Source of the DNA: Pinisolibacter aquiterrae
Lineage (GTDB): Bacteria; Pseudomonadota; Alphaproteobacteria; Rhizobiales; Ancalomicrobiaceae
DNA: 64,000 nucleotides
Assembly (NCBI RefSeq): GCF_019160155.1
Contig: NZ_JAFNIH010000032.1
Coordinates: forward strand, 51,371-115,370
Reading direction: 5' to 3'
Shown here: positions 61,250 through 64,000 of the stretch, one piece after another
Layout: each line of letters begins with the position of its first letter
Numbering within the stretch: the first letter of the stretch is position 1
Translations under genes and position numbers: made by a program
Notes under the pieces: generated by a model
What the model was told of the DNA's origin: nothing
The model's database searches: none
The model's input: only the letters and a program-made list of their open reading frames with translations

Positions 61250-62866
61250 TCAGGCGGCCTTTGTTTCGGCCTGAGTGAGGGGCGACCAGTTCCACGGCAG
61301 GAGTACGTCGAGCCGGTTGATCTTGTGGTCTTTGATGCGGCCGAGGAGGTCGGTGAGGTAGGCCTCCGGTTCGACGCCGTTGAGTTTGGCGGTCTCGATG
61401 ATCGTCATGATGTCGGCGAGGTTCTCACCGCCTGCGTCCGAGCCCGCGAAGAGGTAGTTCTTCCGTCCGATGCTGATCGGCCTGATGGCGCGCTCGGCGG
61501 GATTGTTGTCGATCGCCACGTGCCCGTCGTCGAGGAAGAGCGTGAACGCGTGCCATCGCCGCAGGGCATAGCGGATCGCCTTGGCGAGGTCGCCTTTGCC
61601 GGGAATCTGCGCCAGATGGGCGTCGCACCAAGCCCGGAAGTCTTCGACCACCGGCATGGACCGTGACTGACGAATGTCCCGACGGTTTTCCGCCGTGGTG
61701 CCGGTGATCTCCCGCTCGACGTCGTAGAGGCGGCCGATCAGATCGAGCGCCGCCTTGGCCAACGGCGATCCGGTCGCCTTCCAGACGTCGTGGAAGTCGC
61801 GCCGCAGATGCGCCCAGCATGCGGCTTCGCGAATGCGCGGGGCTCCGTCGGGACCCGGTTCGTAGAGCTTCTGGAAGCCACCATAGGCGTCGGCCTGTAG
61901 GATGCCTCGGAAGTCGCGCAGATAGCCCTGCGGATGCTCGCCCTTGCGGTCGGGCGAGAACCAGTAGGCCGCCGCCGGTGGGCTCTCCCCCGCCCAGGGA
62001 CGGTCGTCGCGGACGTAGACCCAGATGCGTCCCTCCTTCACGGCACGAAGGCCAGGGTCGATCTTGCGGCGCCCGGGATCGAGGACTTGGATCGGCGTGT
62101 CGTCGCCGTGCAGCCGATCCCCCGTCATGATGTCGGTCTTGATCAGATCGGCGACCGGCCTCACCGTCTCGATGGCTGCGCCACACCAGTCGATCATCGT
62201 CGAACGCGGAATGTCGATGCCGAGCCGGGCGAAGATCTCCGCCTGGCGATAGAGCGGCAGGTGATCGTCGAACTTGGAGACCAGGATGTGGGCGAGGAGC
62301 CCCGCGCCGGCGATGCCGCGATCGATGGGGCGGGTCGGTGCCGCCGGCTGAACGATGGTCCCGCAGACCCGGCAGGATTTCTTCTGCCGCGCCAGTTCCA
62401 GAACCCTCAGCTTCGCCTTCACGTATTCGACGATCTCCGCGACGTCCTCACCGATCAGGCGCAGTTCGCCACCACACTTCGGGCAGCGTTCACCGGGATC
62501 GAAGACGACCCGCTCACGCTCCGCGTTCGGTGAGATCCGAGGCGCCCCACGGCGCCGCTGTTCCGTCGTCTGCCCGGAAGGGGGCGCGGCCGGCTCGTCG
62601 TCCTTCGGGAGCCGGCCGGCGGCGGCCATCGCCACTTCGAGGTCTTCGAGAGCGAGCTGGAGCTGATCGATTTCGTGATGGATCTTCTCCGAACTGCGTC
62701 CGAACTTCTGCTTCTCAAGCCATGCGATGCGGGTCTTGAGCGCATCGACCAGAGCTTCCCAAGTGCCGACCTGAACCGTCAGACGCGCGTTCTCTTCTCG
62801 CTGAGCGAGGATGATCGCCTTGAGTGCGGCGGGGTCATCGGGAAGATCTTCAGGCGTCTTCGTCAT
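61250..62866 (-). CDS. tnpC: IS66 transposase TnpC
   Basis: This 538-aa DDE transposase has an N-terminal helical region, the zf-IS66 zinc ribbon (CPKCGGEL and CRVCGTIV near residues 128-170), the catalytic core with [13 protein letters not shown] and [12 protein letters not shown], and the IS66 C-terminal domain ([20 protein letters not shown] and [13 protein letters not shown]). Length and motifs are complete. Confidence 0.96.
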   Translation of the reverse strand: MTKTPEDLPDDPAALKAIILAQREENARLTVQVGTWEALVDALKTRIAWLEKQKFGRSSEKIHHEIDQLQLALEDLEVAMAAAGRLPKDDEPAAPPSGQTTEQRRRGAPRISPNAERERVVFDPGERCPKCGGELRLIGEDVAEIVEYVKAKLRVLELARQKKSCRVCGTIVQPAAPTRPIDRGIAGAGLLAHILVSKFDDHLPLYRQAEIFARLGIDIPRSTMIDWCGAAIETVRPVADLIKTDIMTGDRLHGDDTPIQVLDPGRRKIDPGLRAVKEGRIWVYVRDDRPWAGESPPAAAYWFSPDRKGEHPQGYLRDFRGILQADAYGGFQKLYEPGPDGAPRIREAACWAHLRRDFHDVWKATGSPLAKAALDLIGRLYDVEREITGTTAENRRDIRQSRSMPVVEDFRAWCDAHLAQIPGKGDLAKAIRYALRRWHAFTLFLDDGHVAIDNNPAERAIRPISIGRKNYLFAGSDAGGENLADIMTIIETAKLNGVEPEAYLTDLLGRIKDHKINRLDVLLPWNWSPLTQAETKAA

Positions 62867-62927
62867 GTTCGAAGACTAGCGGAATCTCGCCGAATCCGCC
62901 ACGCATATCATTGGAAAGACACGATAA

Positions 62928-63275
62928 TCAGACGATGCGGGACGGCGGTGCGCTCCACGCCGGCCGCCGCCAGTCGATCCCCTCCCACAACATCGACAGC
63001 TGCGCCGACGTCAGTCCGATCGACCCATCCGCCGTCGACGGCCACGGGAAACGGCCGTTCTCGAGCACCTTGTAGTACAGGCAGAACCCTTGCCCATCCC
63101 AGTGAAGGAGTTTGATCCGGTCGCCTCTTCGTCCCCGAAACGCGAACACCGCGCCGGAGCCGGGAGCTTGTTTCAAGGTCTGTTGGGCCGCTGCCGCCAA
63201 GCCGCCGATCCCTTTGCGCATGTCGGTCACCCCGCAGGCGAGGTAGACGCGAACGCCGGTCCCCGGTCCGATCAT
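62928..63275 (-). CDS. tnpB: IS66 accessory protein TnpB
   Basis: This 115-aa IS66 Orf2-like protein has VRVYLACGVTDMRKGIGGLA and the typical DRIKLLHWDGQGFCLYYKVL. It is needed for IS66 transposition, but its biochemistry is unclear. The ATG at 63275 overlaps the tnpA stop by 4 bases. Confidence 0.95.
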   Translation of the reverse strand: MIGPGTGVRVYLACGVTDMRKGIGGLAAAAQQTLKQAPGSGAVFAFRGRRGDRIKLLHWDGQGFCLYYKVLENGRFPWPSTADGSIGLTSAQLSMLWEGIDWRRPAWSAPPSRIV

Positions 63276-63655
63276 GCCGCTTCCACGATCCGAATGAGGC
63301 GCGCGAGATTGCCGTCGTCGACGTCGTCTCCGAGCCGGATGATCCGGCCGTTGCGCAGCGCGACCTCGAGCCGGCCTGCCGCCTTCGCCACAGGCCCCGA
63401 GCACGGATCGATTCGTTCGTGCGGACCGTCGGGGGCGACTTCGATCGCCAGGAACCGCGGCGCTTCGACTGGCAAGAGGCCTTTCCTCACCGCCTCGCGC
63501 CGCCACTGATAGATGTGCTGTCGCGTGATGTCGTGCCGCCGGGCAACTTCCGCGACGACCGCATCGTCGCCCGAGACTTCGGACAGAACCCGCAGCTTCT
63601 CGTCCATCGACCATCGCCGCCGTCGCTCCGGGCCGATCAGGATCTCCTGGCGCAC
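63272..63655 (-). CDS. tnpA: IS66 accessory protein TnpA
   Basis: This 127-aa protein has the helix-turn-helix of IS66 Orf1 (RRRWSMDEKLRVLSE, EVARRHDITRQHIYQWRREA). The GTG at 63655 is the start because an unusually strong AAGGAGGTGA ribosome site lies just upstream. Confidence 0.93.
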   Translation of the reverse strand: MRQEILIGPERRRRWSMDEKLRVLSEVSGDDAVVAEVARRHDITRQHIYQWRREAVRKGLLPVEAPRFLAIEVAPDGPHERIDPCSGPVAKAAGRLEVALRNGRIIRLGDDVDDGNLARLIRIVEAA

Positions 63656-63752
63656 CGCTCACCTCCTTGATGACGTCAATAACGACGTCGTCAACGACGT
63701 AAACTATCCCGCGCCCATCAGGCCGGTAAGGCGGCCAAGATCGGCCGGTTAC

Positions 63753-63822
63753 GTTCCACCGAGCATGCCGGATGCCGACACTGCAAGATAAATCGCAATC
63801 TGGTTCAGCCCCAGCAGCAGCG
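63753..63822 (-). pseudogene. MFS transporter remnant, 5' part
   Basis: On the minus strand this reads PLLLGLNQIAIYLAVSASGM then LGGT, the next-to-last helix of an MFS permease, ending at the IS66 target copy. It continues in frame at 61218. The upstream part of the transporter is gone: the reading frame is joined to the middle of the truncated DUF2274 gene, marking an older deletion. Confidence 0.72.
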
Positions 63823-63900
63823 GTGCAAGGCGGCCGGCAGCTCGACCGTGAGCTTGACCGGTCGGTCGTCGACAAGTGCTCCGAGCTTCAACTTGGTCAT
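63805..63900 (-). pseudogene. Truncated DUF2274 gene
   Basis: The frame begins MTKLKLGALVDDRPVKLTVE and LPAALHR, the start of the DUF2274 family that sits after trbI on conjugative islands. It then runs into MFS-derived sequence and stops after 31 codons. The ATG overlaps the trbI stop. The rest of the gene was lost in the rearrangement described for the MFS remnant. Confidence 0.75.
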
Positions 63901-64000
63901 GGCGTCTGCCCTCCGTAAGGCGCCAACACGAGATCACGATTGACGATGACCCGGACCGGGAACCCCGGCCGGATCGTCAGGGTCGGCTGGATGTTGAGTT
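63897..64000 (-). CDS. trbI: TrbI conjugal transfer protein (3' end, runs off window)
   Basis: Only the last 34 codons are visible. NIQPTLTIRPGFPVRVIVNR and DLVLAPYGG match the C-terminus of TrbI, the VirB10-like protein spanning the envelope in Trb-type type IV secretion systems. It is followed directly by the DUF2274 start, as on other islands. The remaining trb genes should lie to the right of the window. Confidence 0.8.
   Translation of the reverse strand, partial: LNIQPTLTIRPGFPVRVIVNRDLVLAPYGGQTP

Larger units (their letters stand above)
61219..63752 (-). mobile_element. IS66-family insertion sequence, complete
   Basis: This 2534-bp element is bounded by terminal inverted repeats GTAACCGGCCG (61219-61229) and CGGCCGGTTAC (63742-63752), with the IS66-typical GTAA tip. 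It holds tnpA, tnpB and tnpC in the usual order and orientation, all intact. The exact 8-bp target duplication points to recent insertion. Confidence 0.95.

Noticed and set aside
32843..64000. Second copy of the tRNA-Asn 3' end as attR
   Set aside because: No convincing copy was seen; the island probably ends outside the window or has only a short att core.

Overview
The window is GC-rich DNA (roughly two-thirds G+C over most of its length) from an alphaproteobacterium, most likely order Hyphomicrobiales (Rhizobiales). Support comes from an oxygen-sensitive-type NifA, a Tat-ScpAB-NagZ-SPOR-ArgS-dGTPase gene order, a PopZ (DUF2497)/ValS/TolC/isoaspartyl-methyltransferase block, a RIME-like CTTCTCCC/GGGAGAAG intergenic repeat, and an ExoR-like Sel1 protein. 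Genus cannot be decided from the sequence alone.

Bases 1-32767 look like core chromosome. In order they hold nifA (3' end at the window edge), an SDR oxidoreductase with N-terminal peptide repeats, serS, tatC-tatB-tatA, scpB-scpA-nagZ, a SPOR-domain protein, argS, a dGTPase-like gene, erpA, a secreted trypsin-like protease, a tandem array of four paralogous small secreted proteins, xthA, a GFA-family protein, an ExoR-like gene, valS, aqpZ, popZ, tolC, a pcm-like gene, a MacAB-like efflux operon, tRNA-Cys and cobU. The protease and the small-protein array lie between erpA and xthA.

Bases 32768-64000 look like an integrated mobile region. A large serine recombinase ends inside the 3' half of tRNA-Asn, the usual arrangement for an integrase at a tRNA site. 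Next comes a catabolic cluster. NahR/NagR with a recognisable operator faces nagAa-nagG-nagH-nagAb (salicylate 5-hydroxylase), an aromatic-acid MFS transporter, and the gentisate genes nagK-nagL-nagI. A second LysR gene then precedes nahF-like, an anion MFS transporter, nahE and nahD. Together these cover 2-hydroxychromene-2-carboxylate -> salicylaldehyde -> salicylate -> gentisate -> fumarate + pyruvate. The ring-attacking steps of naphthalene degradation are not in the window.

Bases 50953-60929 hold a divergent, multi-gene predicted anti-phage / restriction-like system. One arm is an RHH regulator, a cytosine-C5 methyltransferase, an unknown 193-aa protein and a vsr remnant. The other arm is a GHKL (MORC/MutL-like) ATPase, a Z1-domain helicase-like ATPase, a DUF4420-like PD-(D/E)XK protein and an AIPR-family protein. 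It is followed by an intact IS66-family element (61219-63752) with an 8-bp target duplication, inserted in an MFS-transporter remnant. At the right edge are a truncated DUF2274 gene and the 3' end of trbI. These show that a Trb-type conjugation module continues beyond the window, so the catabolic and defence genes are probably cargo of an integrative and conjugative element.
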